From positions 62,001 to 126,000 of the forward strand of contig NZ_QLUV01000006.1 of assembly GCF_003286075.1 (NCBI RefSeq): a stretch of 64,000 bases of DNA. Direction: 5' to 3'. The DNA is from Paracoccus endophyticus (GTDB taxonomy: Bacteria > Pseudomonadota > Alphaproteobacteria > Rhodobacterales > Rhodobacteraceae). Positions 8,954-18,600 of this stretch are shown here, in pieces. The translations under genes were made by a program, and so were the position numbers. The notes under the pieces are model-generated. The model saw only the letters and a program-made list of their open reading frames with translations. It was not told the DNA's origin and searched no databases. Every line of letters begins with the position of its first letter. The stretch's first letter is position 1.

Positions 8954-8971
8954 CCCGCGGCGCGCCGCGGG
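8954..8971 (-). terminator. Perfect GC palindrome just after nosX (candidate nos operon terminator)
   Basis: CCCGCGGCGCGCCGCGGG is an 18-base perfect palindrome placed 14 bases beyond the nosX stop. It can form a very stable stem in RNA. There is no T run, so it is a candidate terminator or 3'-end stabiliser, or only a GC-rich coincidence. Confidence 0.4.
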
Positions 8972-8985
8972 CCGGCCGGCGTCCG

Positions 8986-9912
8986 TCAGACCGGCAGGGG
9001 GTCGAACGCCTCGACCCGCACATCGGCAAAGGCCACAACGGCGCGGTCCAGGTCCGACCGCGTCATCAGGCAGCCTGCGGTGGACAGCGCATCCGCCAGC
9101 GCGGCCGAAGGCGCCGACACCGACACCAGCGCCAGCGCCCGGTCCGAGGGCTGACCCGTGCGCGGGTCGATGATGTGGCCCAGCCGTCCGGCCTGGTCGA
9201 AGCAGGTGGCGCGAGGGGCCGAGCTGGCCAGGGTCCGCCCGCTCAGCGGCACCGGGCGGCCGTTCGACAGCGTGACGGGCCAGGGCCGCCCGTCCGGCGC
9301 GCGGCCCAATGCCGCGATCTCGCCCATCTCGCACATCAGGTCGGTCATCCCCATCCCGGCGAGCCGCGCCGCGACCCGGTCGGTGACATAGCCCTGCGCG
9401 ATCCCGTTCAGCGTCAGCGCCATCCCGGGGCGGGCCAGGGTGACGCGCGCCGGTTCAACGGCCACCCCGCCCCAGCCGGTGCGCGACAGCGCGGCCGCGC
9501 GCTCGGCCGCGGTCGGCGTGCGGCCCTCGGCGGCGGCCGTGGCGTGCAGGGCCCACAGGGGCTGAATGGTCGGATCGAACAACCCGCCGCTTGCGTCGTG
9601 GACCAGCCCGGCCAGCGTCAGCAGCGCGACCATCTCGGTCGAGGGCGCGTCCAGCGTGCCGGTGGCATTCAGGCGCATCAGCTCGGAGCCGGGCCGATAA
9701 AGGCTGAAGATCGCCTCCAGCCGCGCCAGCTCGTCCAGCGCGGCGGCGACCATGCGCTCGGCGTCGGGATGGGCCAGGATCAGCCGGGCCTCGGCCCCCA
9801 GCGCCGTGCCGCGCCAGTCGGTGATCGGCCCGGCGGGGGCAGCGCGTCCTGCCAGCGGCGCCAGCGCCGCGGCCGAGGCGATGGTCAGGAAATGGCGGCG
9901 GGTCACGGTCAT
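8986..9912 (-). CDS. nosX: NosX, FAD:protein FMN transferase (ApbE family)
   Basis: A 308-residue ApbE-type flavin transferase, last gene of the nos operon. In denitrifiers NosX attaches FMN covalently to a threonine of NosR in the periplasm. It starts with a twin-arginine signal (TRRHFL, then a hydrophobic stretch). ApbE hallmarks include FSLYRPGSELMRLNA, the NGIAQGYVTDR motif and DPRTGQP near the C-terminus. GAGGAGAAG lies just upstream of the ATG, and the start overlaps the nosL stop as ATGA. Confidence 0.93.
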   Translation of the reverse strand: MTVTRRHFLTIASAAALAPLAGRAAPAGPITDWRGTALGAEARLILAHPDAERMVAAALDELARLEAIFSLYRPGSELMRLNATGTLDAPSTEMVALLTLAGLVHDASGGLFDPTIQPLWALHATAAAEGRTPTAAERAAALSRTGWGGVAVEPARVTLARPGMALTLNGIAQGYVTDRVAARLAGMGMTDLMCEMGEIAALGRAPDGRPWPVTLSNGRPVPLSGRTLASSAPRATCFDQAGRLGHIIDPRTGQPSDRALALVSVSAPSAALADALSTAGCLMTRSDLDRAVVAFADVRVEAFDPLPV

Positions 9913-10502
9913 GGCGTCTTCTCCTCGGGTCGGTTCGCGGACAGCGCCTTCAGCCGGGCGGCAAAATCCGCATCGTCGTCGTTGGCGGGGGTGCCCGCGA
10001 TGGGACTGGGGGGGTCGTCGGCCGCCAGCACCAGCTCTGCCGGGATCTCGTCCAGCCGCCGCACCTCGCCCCCCTGTGCCGCGACAAAGCTCCGGGCGGC
10101 GTCCTCGGTGCCGAAGGGGATCACCTCGGGCGTTCCCATCCCGCCCGCCTGCGCGGACCCGGTGACGAAAAACGCGTCCTCGGCGGCGATCCAGTTCGAT
10201 GCGCCCGGGTTTTCCCACGGCGCCACGGCCATGTCGCTGACATAGATGGCCGTGATCTCGCCCTGCTGTTCCGGCAGCAGGCGGAACGCCACGGCGTCGC
10301 GGACCTGGCTGAAGAACAGCGGATCGGGCATGCCGCGCAGATGCACCTGCGCCTTGGGGCCGGGGTGTTCGAACAGGTTCATCTGGCAGAAATGGCCGAC
10401 CGCCTCGCGCGTCATGGCGACGGGCTCGGGGCGCTGCGCGGCCTCCTCTCGGCAGCCCGCAAGCGCCGCGACCAGCAGCAGGGCGGCAACCGCGCCCCTC
10501 AT
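9909..10502 (-). CDS. nosL: NosL, copper-binding lipoprotein of N2O reductase assembly
   Basis: A 197-residue lipoprotein. The signal peptide ends in the lipobox LAGC (Cys about residue 17). The conserved copper-handling motif FCQMNLFEHPGPKAQV is near residue 38; Met and Cys ligands are expected to bind Cu(I). Known NosL proteins deliver copper to NosD/NosZ during Cu-site maturation. The acidic, Pro-rich C-terminal tail is variable in the family. The start overlaps the nosY stop as ATGA and the stop overlaps nosX, so translation is coupled. Confidence 0.92.
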   Translation of the reverse strand: MRGAVAALLLVAALAGCREEAAQRPEPVAMTREAVGHFCQMNLFEHPGPKAQVHLRGMPDPLFFSQVRDAVAFRLLPEQQGEITAIYVSDMAVAPWENPGASNWIAAEDAFFVTGSAQAGGMGTPEVIPFGTEDAARSFVAAQGGEVRRLDEIPAELVLAADDPPSPIAGTPANDDDADFAARLKALSANRPEEKTP

Positions 10503-11317
10503 GGCGTCACCCGGCGGAATGCCGTGACGGCAAGGGCCAGCATCGCAAGGGGCCACAGCACCAGCGAGGTCAGCGCCTGCCAGCCGGGGATGGACGCTGC
10601 CGCCCCGCCGATGCCGGACGCCGCCGCCGTGGCCCCGCTGGCGCCAAGGTTGTACAGGCGGAACGCGTCCGCCGCGTTGGCCAGCAGCGCCGCAGGCAAC
10701 GCCGCGCCCAGCGCCTCGCCCCCGCGCGACACGATCAGGCCCAGCAGGGCAAGGTCATACAGCACCACCGCGACAAGCCAGATCCCGATGGCCATGCCCG
10801 CCGCACCGGACGGCCTGCGCGCCAGCGAGGACGCCAGATAACCCGCGCCAAGAAAGCTGGCGCCCAGCAGGACCGAGGTCCAGCCCAGCCGGAACAGCGC
10901 CGGAACCCCCCGCCCCGCCAGCGGATCGACCAGCAGCGCAGCCCCGGCGGCCAACCCGTATCCGACCGCGATGGCCAGCGTGAGGATGGACAGATGCGCC
11001 ACGAACTTTCCCGCCAGCACCTGTGCGCGGCTGACCGGATAGGTCAGCAGCAGCGGCAGCGTGCCGCGCTCGACCTCGCCGGCAACGGCGTCGAACGACA
11101 TCAGCAGCGCCACCAAGGGGACCAGATACACCGCAAGGCTGGTCAGCGAGGCCACGACCACCGACAGCCGGTCGGCCCCCAGCGCCCCGGTCGGCGCGGA
11201 CCCGGCGGCGGCCAGCGCCAGCGAGAACAGCGCCATCATGGCGACGGCGATGACGACCCAGCGGTTGCGGGCTGCGATCCGCAGCTCGGCCGCGGCCAGG
11301 GCAAGGATGCGGCTCAT
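10499..11317 (-). CDS. nosY: NosY, permease of the NosDFY Cu-site maturation complex
   Basis: A 272-residue ABC-2-type membrane protein with about six hydrophobic segments. It begins MSRILALAAAELRIAARNRW, a typical cytoplasmic amphipathic start. It should form a dimer with two NosF ATPases and one periplasmic NosD, powering delivery of copper and/or sulfur to NosZ. It overlaps the nosF stop by four bases upstream and the nosL start by four bases downstream. Confidence 0.92.
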   Translation of the reverse strand: MSRILALAAAELRIAARNRWVVIAVAMMALFSLALAAAGSAPTGALGADRLSVVVASLTSLAVYLVPLVALLMSFDAVAGEVERGTLPLLLTYPVSRAQVLAGKFVAHLSILTLAIAVGYGLAAGAALLVDPLAGRGVPALFRLGWTSVLLGASFLGAGYLASSLARRPSGAAGMAIGIWLVAVVLYDLALLGLIVSRGGEALGAALPAALLANAADAFRLYNLGASGATAAASGIGGAAASIPGWQALTSLVLWPLAMLALAVTAFRRVTP

Positions 11318-12264
11318 TCGGCGGCCTCCGACAGGGGCGCACGCCAGTCGGCGACGCTGGCGCCCGGCTCTGCGGGCAGGTCGCGGCGGCTGATGCGGCT
11401 GTAGATGTCCTCAAGGCTGGGGGGCACGATGTCCACGTCGGTCAGCAGCGACCGGGCGGCGGCCACGCGGGCCAGCGCGGCAAGCTTGTCCGATTGCGGC
11501 ACCATCAGGCGCAAGGCCCCCCCGTCGGCCTGGCCGTCGGGAAAGGCGCGGGCCAGCGCCTCGGCCTGACCCGGCGCGGGCAGCAGGGCGAAGGTGACGG
11601 GCAGCGCCGCCTCGGCTCGCAGGTCGGCCATGGTGCCCTGCGCCACGACCCGGCCATGGGACAGGATCACCATGCGATCGGTGCGCGCCTCGACCTCGGT
11701 CAGCGCGTGCGAGCTGAGCAGGATCGACGCCCCGGTCGCGGCCAGCTCGTCCAGCAGCGCATAGAACTCGCGCCGCGACACCGGATCGAGGCCGCTGGTC
11801 GGCTCGTCCAGCACCAGCAGGCGGGGCTGGCCGATCAGCGCCTGCGCCAGTCCGACGCGCTGGCGCATCCCCTTGGAATAGGTGCCGATCCGGTGGTCGG
11901 CGGCATCGGCCAGCCCGACGCGCGCCAGCAGCTCGCCCGCCTGACGCCCCGGCTGGCCGCGCAGCGCCAGATAGGCGCGCAGCTGCTCACGCCCGGTCAG
12001 CGCCGGATGGAAGGCCACGTTTTCGGGCAGATAGGCGGTGCCGGCCCGCGCGGGCCCGCTGCCGGGGGCTGCGCCCAGCACCCGCACCTCGCCCGAGGTC
12101 GCCGGGATCAGGCCCAGCACGATCTTCATCAGCGTGGACTTGCCCGCGCCGTTGTGGCCCAGCAGGGCCACGCGCTCGCCGGGGCCGACCGACAGGCTTA
12201 CCTCGTCCAGCGCGGCCACCGCGCCAAAGCGCCTAGTGAGCCGCGAGAGGATCAAACTGGTCAT
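11314..12264 (-). CDS. nosF: NosF, ATPase of the NosDFY maturation complex
   Basis: A 316-residue ABC ATPase: Walker A GHNGAGKST near residues 36-44, signature region YSKGMRQRVG (characteristic of NosF/CcmA-type subfamilies), Walker B LLVLDEPTSGLDP, and switch His in LSSHAL. The ATG at 12264 has GGAAC upstream; the open frame continues 26 proline-rich codons further but has no family support. The first 32 bases overlap the end of nosD, an unusually long overlap inside this operon that suggests tight coupling. Confidence 0.93.
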   Translation of the reverse strand: MTSLILSRLTRRFGAVAALDEVSLSVGPGERVALLGHNGAGKSTLMKIVLGLIPATSGEVRVLGAAPGSGPARAGTAYLPENVAFHPALTGREQLRAYLALRGQPGRQAGELLARVGLADAADHRIGTYSKGMRQRVGLAQALIGQPRLLVLDEPTSGLDPVSRREFYALLDELAATGASILLSSHALTEVEARTDRMVILSHGRVVAQGTMADLRAEAALPVTFALLPAPGQAEALARAFPDGQADGGALRLMVPQSDKLAALARVAAARSLLTDVDIVPPSLEDIYSRISRRDLPAEPGASVADWRAPLSEAAE

Positions 12265-13576
12265 TCTGGGTTCCTTCCGCCGCCCGCCGGGCCATGGCCA
12301 CGGCGGCAAGGGCGGTGTCTTCGGGATCGGGGGCAATGGCAACCGGGGCCATCATCGGGTGGCTGTCCAGCACGCCACCGGGCAGCGTCGCGGGAAAGCT
12401 CGATTGGCTCCACCGGATCAGCTGGACGACGGGCGAGCCGGTCAGCAGCGAGGCTGCGGGCTGCGACCACAGGATGTGGTCCATCAGGTCGTTGGGGCGA
12501 AACGCGCTGTCGGCCACGGCATCGCCGTTCAGGTCGAATGCGGGGTGGTCGGACCAGTAGTTGCCGCGACCCTCGACGCTCCACTCCACGTCGCGGGTGC
12601 CGACGTACTTGACCTGCGTGCGGTTGCCGATGAAGGCGTTGCCGGTGATCGCGTTGCGCTCGGAGCCGGCGGTGAAATGGATGCCGATGTCGCACCCCTC
12701 GAAGCGGTTGCGCGCCAGCAGGTTCTTGTGGGCGTTGTAGATGAAGACGCATTTCTCGGCGCCGATCACCAGGTTTTCGGCGATGTCCGAACTGTTGGCA
12801 TAGTTCAGCATCAGGCCCTGCGCGGCATCGGCCAGGCTGGTGTTGCCGTTGATCTGCAGGCGGTCCGAATACATCAGCGCAAAGCCCAGGTGATTGCCGA
12901 TCGAGACGTTGCCGGAAATCTCGCTGTCGTGGGTGTTCATGTAGTGGATGGCAAAGCGCACGTCGGTCATGCGGTTGTCGCGGAACGTGCCCTTGCGCGA
13001 CAGGATGACGAAGATGCCGTCGCGGCCGAACCGGATATCGTTGCCCTCGACCACCAGGCCGCGGGTGTTCCACGAATAAACGCCGTTGCCGCGGTCGTTC
13101 ATGCGGGTGTCCTGACGCCCCTCGATCAGGTTGCCGCGGATCACGCTGTCCTGGGTGCCGTGCGCGTCCACGCCGAACAGGTTGCCGACAAGGCGGTTGC
13201 CCTCGACCACCGCGCGCCGCGAGGTCTTGGTCAGCTGCACGCCCGAATCGATGGTCTCATGCTCGGAGCCCGAGCCGGTGATGACGAGGCCGCGGACGAC
13301 CGCGCCCTCGCCGGTGATGGTGATGACGCTGCCCTGTCCCGCGCCGTCGATCCGGGCCTGCCCGCCCTGCCCGTCCAGCGTCAGCGGCTTGTCCAGAACG
13401 ACCGGCCCCTGATGCAGGCCCGGGTCCAGCAGCAGCACGTCGCCCGGTGCGGCCGCGGCGATCGCCGCGGCCAGCGCCCCGTCCCCGGCCGCAACCCGCC
13501 GCTCGGCTGCCGCGGCAGCGACGCCGTGCAGCGCCAGCGCGCAGGTCAGAAGCATGGGGACGAGGGGGCGAGGCAT
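12233..13576 (-). CDS. nosD: NosD, periplasmic beta-helix copper-site maturation protein
   Basis: A 447-residue protein with a Sec signal peptide ending near AAAAAE. It is followed by many Asn/Gly-rich parallel beta-helix (CASH/PbH1) repeats such as VIRGNLIEG, IAENLVIGA and LARNRFEGC. The C-terminal segment (YWSDHPAFDLNGDAVADSAFRPNDL) is the conserved NosD copper-domain region. It receives copper from NosL and, with NosFY, passes it to NosZ. It starts four bases after the nosZ stop. Confidence 0.93.
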   Translation of the reverse strand: MPRPLVPMLLTCALALHGVAAAAAERRVAAGDGALAAAIAAAAPGDVLLLDPGLHQGPVVLDKPLTLDGQGGQARIDGAGQGSVITITGEGAVVRGLVITGSGSEHETIDSGVQLTKTSRRAVVEGNRLVGNLFGVDAHGTQDSVIRGNLIEGRQDTRMNDRGNGVYSWNTRGLVVEGNDIRFGRDGIFVILSRKGTFRDNRMTDVRFAIHYMNTHDSEISGNVSIGNHLGFALMYSDRLQINGNTSLADAAQGLMLNYANSSDIAENLVIGAEKCVFIYNAHKNLLARNRFEGCDIGIHFTAGSERNAITGNAFIGNRTQVKYVGTRDVEWSVEGRGNYWSDHPAFDLNGDAVADSAFRPNDLMDHILWSQPAASLLTGSPVVQLIRWSQSSFPATLPGGVLDSHPMMAPVAIAPDPEDTALAAVAMARRAAEGTQNDQFDPLAAH

Positions 13577-13580
13577 CGGA

Positions 13581-15548
13581 TCAGGTCGCCTTCGGCTCGA
13601 CGAACATGCGGCCCCGCATCTCCATGTGCAGGGCGTGGCAGAACCACTGGCAGTAATACCAGTACACGCCCGGCTGCGCGGCGACGAAGGTGACCGAGGA
13701 CGTGGCCTGCGGCGAGATCTCCATCGCGACGCCGTGGTTGCCCAGGGTAAAGCCGTGCGTCAGGTCGTCCAGGTCGTCCAAGTTCGTCACGATGACCGTG
13801 ACCTCGTCGCCCTCCTGCACGGTGAACTGCTCCAGCGAGAAGTTCGGCGCCTGGCTGGACATGTAGACCCGGACCTTGTTGCCGTCCCGGATCACCGTGT
13901 CGGTCCAGCTGTCGATGTCCACGCCGTCGGCCTCGGCCTGCTTGCGGGTCTCGGCCCAGAACGGGTCGTTGCGTTCCCACACCGACTTGATGTTGCTCAT
14001 CTTCGAGGCCAGCACCGCGATCGCGTCGTGGGGTTCGGCAAAGTTGGGGCCGTCGTGGACCAGCACCATCTTGTCGCCCGAGATGTCGATCAGCTGATCG
14101 TTCTCGGGCTTCAGCGGACCCACGTTGATGAAGCGGTCCTTCGAGAACTTGGACAGGCAGACCAGCCAGCGTCCGTCCGCCTCCAGCGTTTCACCCATCG
14201 AGGTCTTGAGGTGGCCGGGCTGGTAATGAACGTCGATCTTTTCGCGGATCGGGTCCACCGCCTCGCCGTTGTGGGCGCGGATCGCGTCCTCGATGTTCCA
14301 CTTGGCGACCTGGCTGTCGAGGAACAACGAGGTGTAGGCGTTGCCGGACCCGTCAAAGGCGGTGTGCAGCGGCCCCAGGCCCACCTCGGGCTGGGCCACG
14401 ATCACGGACGCGGGCTCGGCCTCGTCGGCGAACACGGCGTCGAACTTGGTGACGTCCAGCACCGACACGGTCGGCGACAGCTTGCCGCCGATGCACAGGT
14501 GCTTCTTGTCGGGCGCCATGTTGCAGCCGTGGGGGTTGTTCGGGATTGGGATGTAGCGGGTGTATTTCTTCGCCGCGTTCTCCTTGCGCCCGTCCAGGAT
14601 CTTGACGCCGTTCAGCTCCTTGAAATCGCCGGCGGCGATCCCCGCCTCGATGTTGGCCAAGTTGAAGACCACGACGTGGTCCAGCTCGGCTTCCATCATC
14701 TCGGCCGAGGTGACGCCCATCTCGGAGTTGTAGGAGGTCGAGAAGGCGTACTTGCCCTCATAGTCCGCGTCGCAGTTATCGAGGTTGCCCGACACGATGA
14801 CCTGCCAGGCGACGGTCATGGTCTGGGTGTCCACGGCGCTGAACAGGTTCACGTACTGCGACTTGTCGTCCAGCACCGTGCCGTCGTTGACCAGCGGCGC
14901 CTCGTCCTCGCCGTTGCAGAAGAGGTATTTCGACGACGGCACTTTTTGCGGGCGCATCCCGTGGATCGCCTTGGCGTTCGGGATCTCCAGGATCTTGTCG
15001 GCCTTCATCACGTCGCAGCGGACGCGGGCCACGCGGGTGTTGGCCTTGTCGTTCATGAACAGGTACTGGCCGTCGTACTTGCCGTCGGTATAGCTCATGT
15101 GAACGTGGTGAAGGTCGCCGTTGTCGTGGACCTTCTTGCCCTGCGCGGCCAGGTACTTCCGCGTCTTTTCGGTCATGTTCTCGGTCAGGACCTTCAGCGA
15201 CTCGTTGGTCTGCCCCCAGCCCGTCGCCGAGCAGCGGTTGAACACCGGAATCCGCATCAGCTCGCGCATGGACGGCACGCCGAGGATGCGGACCTCGCCG
15301 GTCTGACCCGAGGACCAGAACCCGTAATAGGTATCCAGCTCGCCGGGATGCAGGATCCACGGCGTCGCGCTTTCGGCCGGCGCGGTCTGCGCCGCCGCGG
15401 GGGCAGCGCCCGCCGTCAGCGCCGCAGCGCCCGCGCCGCCCATGAGACCCAGGCGCGCCGCGCCGGCCCCGCCCAGGGCGGCAAAGCCGCCCACCGTGGC
15501 CGTTGCGCCCAGCAGGCCGCGACGGCTGATGCCACCGTTCTCGCTCAT
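13581..15548 (-). CDS. nosZ: NosZ, nitrous-oxide reductase
   Basis: A 655-residue periplasmic enzyme that reduces N2O to N2. The twin-arginine signal SRRGLLG marks it as a clade I (Tat-exported) NosZ. The N-terminal seven-bladed propeller holds the CuZ site; conserved His motifs such as [12 protein letters not shown] are visible. The C-terminal cupredoxin carries CuA ligands in [12 protein letters not shown] (about residues 631-642). The length is as in Paracoccus. The ATG at 15548 follows the nosR stop by two bases. The frame extends further upstream inside nosR but has no family match there. Confidence 0.96.
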   Translation of the reverse strand: MSENGGISRRGLLGATATVGGFAALGGAGAARLGLMGGAGAAALTAGAAPAAAQTAPAESATPWILHPGELDTYYGFWSSGQTGEVRILGVPSMRELMRIPVFNRCSATGWGQTNESLKVLTENMTEKTRKYLAAQGKKVHDNGDLHHVHMSYTDGKYDGQYLFMNDKANTRVARVRCDVMKADKILEIPNAKAIHGMRPQKVPSSKYLFCNGEDEAPLVNDGTVLDDKSQYVNLFSAVDTQTMTVAWQVIVSGNLDNCDADYEGKYAFSTSYNSEMGVTSAEMMEAELDHVVVFNLANIEAGIAAGDFKELNGVKILDGRKENAAKKYTRYIPIPNNPHGCNMAPDKKHLCIGGKLSPTVSVLDVTKFDAVFADEAEPASVIVAQPEVGLGPLHTAFDGSGNAYTSLFLDSQVAKWNIEDAIRAHNGEAVDPIREKIDVHYQPGHLKTSMGETLEADGRWLVCLSKFSKDRFINVGPLKPENDQLIDISGDKMVLVHDGPNFAEPHDAIAVLASKMSNIKSVWERNDPFWAETRKQAEADGVDIDSWTDTVIRDGNKVRVYMSSQAPNFSLEQFTVQEGDEVTVIVTNLDDLDDLTHGFTLGNHGVAMEISPQATSSVTFVAAQPGVYWYYCQWFCHALHMEMRGRMFVEPKAT

Positions 15549-15550
15549 TT

Positions 15551-17896
15551 TCAGTTTCCCTTCGCCTTGATGTTGGGATGATTCAGAATCCGGTCCAGCG
15601 CCGGGGCGCCTGCCGAAGCGGTTTCCCGACGTTTCAGCGTGCGCTGCACGACCGGGCATTTTTCCTTGCTGTGGTACAGCACCTGACAGTGCATGCAGTT
15701 CACGCATTCGTTCGGGTTGATCTGCCCGGTCGGGTGGATCGCCTGCACCGGACATTCGACGCCGCAGGTCTGGCACGGGCTGCCGCATTCACGATAGCGT
15801 TTCAGCCAGTCGAACATCCGGATGCGCGCCGGGATCGCCAGCCCTGCGCCCAGCGGGCACAGATAGCGGCAATAGAACCGTTCCACGAACAGCCCGATCA
15901 CCAGCAGCGACGCGACATACAGGACGAACGGCCATTCGCGCACGAACTTGAGGATGATCGCGGTCTTGAACGGCTCGACCTCGGCCAGATGCTCGGCGCG
16001 TTCCAGCGACATCAGCGACACCGCGAACAGTCCCAGGAAGATCATGTACTTGACCGGCCACAGCCGCTCGTGCAGCCCCCAGGGCAGCCGCCACTGCGGC
16101 ACGCCCAGACGCTGGGCGGCGTGGTTCGTCAGCTCTTGCAGGGCGCCGAAGGGGCACAGCCAGCCGCAATAGGCGCCCCGACCCCAGAAGATCAGGGCCG
16201 CGGCCACCGCGAACCACAGGATGAAGGTCAGCGGGTCCAGCAGGAACGCCTGCCACGAGAAGCCGCTGGTCAGGCTGTTGAACAGCGCCAGGATGTTCAC
16301 GACCGAAAGCTGCGCGTTCATCATCCAGCCCAGCCAGACCAGCGTGACGGTCAGGAAGGCATAGCGGAACACCTTGGTCGCGCGCGCCGAGCGGGTCAGG
16401 AAATCCTGGAAGAAGAAGGCCAGCGTCAGCACCCCGAGCATGACCAGCAGCGCGCCGATCTGGGGGGACTTGGCCTGCCAGATGCGCTGCCACAGCTGCA
16501 CCTGGGCCCCGTGTTCGACGGCCGCCGCCTGCGACATCACCACCGCGGGCGGTGCCGCGCCGGTGGGCACGCCCGCCGCCGTCTGCGCGTCGGTCGCGGG
16601 TGCGGCGCCCGTTGCGGGGGCGCCGGGGGCCGGGGACGCAGCCGGCGCGGCCGCGGCGACCGCGGGGGCGGCAGCGGCCGGACGCGCCACTTCGCGCAGG
16701 AACTGGTCGGGCAGACGGTATTCCATGTCGAAGGTGGTGAAGGCCTTGTCGATCGCCGCGACCGACCGGAACACCAGCAGCTGCAGACGGAACGGCTGCG
16801 CCGGGTCGAACCCTGCGTCCGCGGGGATCTTGAACAGGTCCTTTTCGGTGAACGCGGGCGCGCCCTCGGCCGCCAGCCCGTTGATCCGGCGGTGCTGGCG
16901 GTCGCGGAACCGGACCGACGCATCGCCCTGCATCAGCTGGATGCGGTCAAAGATGCCGCCGCGCACATAGCCCGAGCCCTTGAAGGAATAAAGCCCGTTG
17001 CCCAGCACCATGATCGCGTGTTCGCCGGGCTTGAGCCAGGCCTTGAGGTTCTCGTATTCCGCGTCGCCCAGCAGCGCCCGGCCGATCGCCGGCTGGCTGA
17101 CCAGCGCCACGCGCATGTCGATGAACGTGGTCTCTGGCGGTTCGGTCAGCGGCCGTTCCTTGGCGCGCGGGTCGGCATGGGTCGCAAAGGTCTGGTTGAC
17201 CGTGCCCACGTCCAGCAACAGCCGCCGGACGGTGCCATCGCCCTCCAGCGTGGACCAGTCGCGCGCCGCGGTGGCGTCGGGGTTCATCTCGAGCATCGGG
17301 CCGGTTGCCGTCGCCTGCGTCGGGGCAGCGCCCAGCCCGCCCAGGCCCAGGGCCCGGGCGACATGCAGGCCGGACCGCACGACCGAATCGTCGATGACCA
17401 TGACGGTGACGGTCGCGCCCGAGATGATGTTCAGCTCATGCGCCGATCCGCCGGCCTGCGCCTCGGCCTTGAGGTCGAGGCCGACGTAATCGGCCGCCAT
17501 CTGCTGGATCTTGGCGTCCGGGATGCCGATCAGGACGATCGGTTCGGAATGCTTGACCAGCCGCACGCCCAGGACGCGGGCATCGGCGTCCACGGCGACC
17601 GCCGTGTGGATCGGCTTGCCGGAATAGCCGGTCGTGCCCACGAAATCCGATGTGATGTAGACCCAGCCAAGCTGCTGGCCCCCGCCCATGACCGGGGCCA
17701 CCGGCAGGTCGTCGCGGATCGGGCCGAACCCGTCCGCGCCCGCAACAATGTCGCCGGGCCGAAGGTCCGGCAGCAGCTGCGACAGGTGGGATGGCGCGGC
17801 CGCCGCCCCCTGCGCTTGGGCTGGCGGTGCCGGCAGCACCAGCAGGCAAAGCGCAAGGCACAACGAAAGGAACAGGACAGGCAATCGGAGAATCAT
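15551..17896 (-). CDS. nosR: NosR, flavin/iron-sulfur membrane protein of N2O respiration
   Basis: A 781-residue protein that supports NosZ activity and nos expression. A signal peptide is followed by a periplasmic FMN-binding domain with flavinylation motif SGAT (about residue 157), the target of NosX. An Ala/Pro-rich linker (about residues 410-460) leads to several membrane helices. Two CxxxCP motifs follow (CGWLCP about 577, CRYLCP about 674), then two 4Fe-4S clusters (CQTCGVECP and CVNCMHC, about 705-735). First gene of nosRZDFYLX. An FNR/NNR-type box and a -10-like hexamer lie 160-200 bases upstream. Confidence 0.95.
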   Translation of the reverse strand: MILRLPVLFLSLCLALCLLVLPAPPAQAQGAAAAPSHLSQLLPDLRPGDIVAGADGFGPIRDDLPVAPVMGGGQQLGWVYITSDFVGTTGYSGKPIHTAVAVDADARVLGVRLVKHSEPIVLIGIPDAKIQQMAADYVGLDLKAEAQAGGSAHELNIISGATVTVMVIDDSVVRSGLHVARALGLGGLGAAPTQATATGPMLEMNPDATAARDWSTLEGDGTVRRLLLDVGTVNQTFATHADPRAKERPLTEPPETTFIDMRVALVSQPAIGRALLGDAEYENLKAWLKPGEHAIMVLGNGLYSFKGSGYVRGGIFDRIQLMQGDASVRFRDRQHRRINGLAAEGAPAFTEKDLFKIPADAGFDPAQPFRLQLLVFRSVAAIDKAFTTFDMEYRLPDQFLREVARPAAAAPAVAAAAPAASPAPGAPATGAAPATDAQTAAGVPTGAAPPAVVMSQAAAVEHGAQVQLWQRIWQAKSPQIGALLVMLGVLTLAFFFQDFLTRSARATKVFRYAFLTVTLVWLGWMMNAQLSVVNILALFNSLTSGFSWQAFLLDPLTFILWFAVAAALIFWGRGAYCGWLCPFGALQELTNHAAQRLGVPQWRLPWGLHERLWPVKYMIFLGLFAVSLMSLERAEHLAEVEPFKTAIILKFVREWPFVLYVASLLVIGLFVERFYCRYLCPLGAGLAIPARIRMFDWLKRYRECGSPCQTCGVECPVQAIHPTGQINPNECVNCMHCQVLYHSKEKCPVVQRTLKRRETASAGAPALDRILNHPNIKAKGN

Positions 17897-18057
17897 TCAG
17901 TTCGCCCTTTCGGGATATCGCCGGGACGCGCACGGACCGGGGCGGGCGCCCCGGAGGCGGCAGGGCATGGCGCCCACGCGCAGTCCCACGGGGCAAGGGT
18001 CGGCATCAGGGCCGACGGAAAGCGGAAATATGACGGGGCCACCGCGCACATGGCCTT

Positions 18058-18063
18058 TGGATA
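18058..18063 (-). promoter_or_regulatory. Candidate -10 element of the nosR promoter
   Basis: On the minus strand the hexamer TATCCA lies 21 bases downstream of the FNR/NNR-type box. That is close to the spacing expected when the activator is centred near -41.5. Transcription would start near 18050, leaving a leader of about 150 bases before nosR. Confidence 0.4.
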
Positions 18064-18084
18064 CGCCATTGCGCGTCAGGGACA

Positions 18085-18098
18085 TTGATTTTGGTCAA
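18085..18098. promoter_or_regulatory. FNR/NNR-type box between nosR and modE
   Basis: TTGATTTTGGTCAA matches the CRP/FNR-family inverted repeat TTGA(T/C)-N4-(A/G)TCAA in all key positions. It lies in the divergent region between nosR (about 190 bases away) and the ModE-like gene (about 80 bases away). In Paracoccus, FnrP (oxygen) and Nnr (NO) use such sites; which one acts here cannot be told from sequence. Confidence 0.75.
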
Positions 18099-18174
18099 TT
18101 GGCGCATCGCGGCGGTGCGGTGGACCGCCGCAAGGCGCCCTTGCGGATCGGCGGCGCGGCAGGGATCATGCCGC

Positions 18175-18540
18175 ATGAGCGGTCTGCACCCCGAATTCTT
18201 CCTGCGGGTCTATCTCAGCGGCGACGGCATGATCGGCCCCGGCAAGGCCGCGCTGCTGGAGGGGATCGCACGCACCGGCTCGATCACCGCGGCGGGGCGC
18301 GAGCTGGGGATGAGCTACAAGCGCGCCTGGATGCTGGTCGAGGCGATGAACGGCATGTTCCGCAACCCCGTGGTCGACAGTGTCAGAGGCGGCGCGGGCG
18401 GCGGCGGCGCAGCCCTGACCGACACGGGGCGGCGCGTGCTGGCGCTGTACCGCGAGATCGAGGCGACCTCGCGCGAGCTGAACGTCGCGCGGATCGCCGC
18501 GCTGCGCGCGATGCTGGCCGACAGCCCGGCCGAAAGATAA
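18175..18540 (+). CDS. modE: ModE-like molybdenum-responsive regulator (DNA-binding domain only)
   Basis: A 121-residue winged helix-turn-helix protein of the ModE N-terminal type. GSITAAGRELGMSYKRAWMLVEAMN (about residues 32-56) is the classic ModE recognition region, with a Gly-rich wing (RGGAGGGGAALTDTG) after it. Full ModE adds two Mop-type molybdate-binding domains, which are absent here, so molybdate sensing may be done elsewhere or not at all. The ATG at 18175 was chosen because the upstream extension has no family similarity. It precedes modABC, separated by a palindromic candidate operator. Confidence 0.82.
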   Translation: MSGLHPEFFLRVYLSGDGMIGPGKAALLEGIARTGSITAAGRELGMSYKRAWMLVEAMNGMFRNPVVDSVRGGAGGGGAALTDTGRRVLALYREIEATSRELNVARIAALRAMLADSPAER

Positions 18541-18565
18541 CGGTTGCCCCGCGGCCGCCAGGGGA

Positions 18566-18583
18566 TATGTTCGATCGGACATA
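18566..18583. promoter_or_regulatory. Candidate Mo-box/ModE operator upstream of modA
   Basis: TATGTTCGATCGGACATA is an 18-base inverted repeat with one mismatched pair, continuing into AAC. It lies between the modE-like stop and the modA ATG. Its TAT...ATA(AC) arms resemble ModE operators of the TATAT...ACATAAC type. Binding here would repress modABC when molybdate is plentiful. Inferred from position and symmetry only. Confidence 0.5.
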
Positions 18584-18600
18584 ACCCTTGCGAGGATGCG

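Noticed and set aside
12038..13693. Long plus-strand frames across nosD and nosZ
   Set aside because: Antisense shadows of conserved nos genes; no family character.
17897..18085. 62-codon open frame ending right at the nosR start, considered as a NosC-like leader protein
   Set aside because: Its ATG lies inside the FNR-type box, upstream of the predicted transcript start. It has no CxxCxxC motif and no ribosome binding site.
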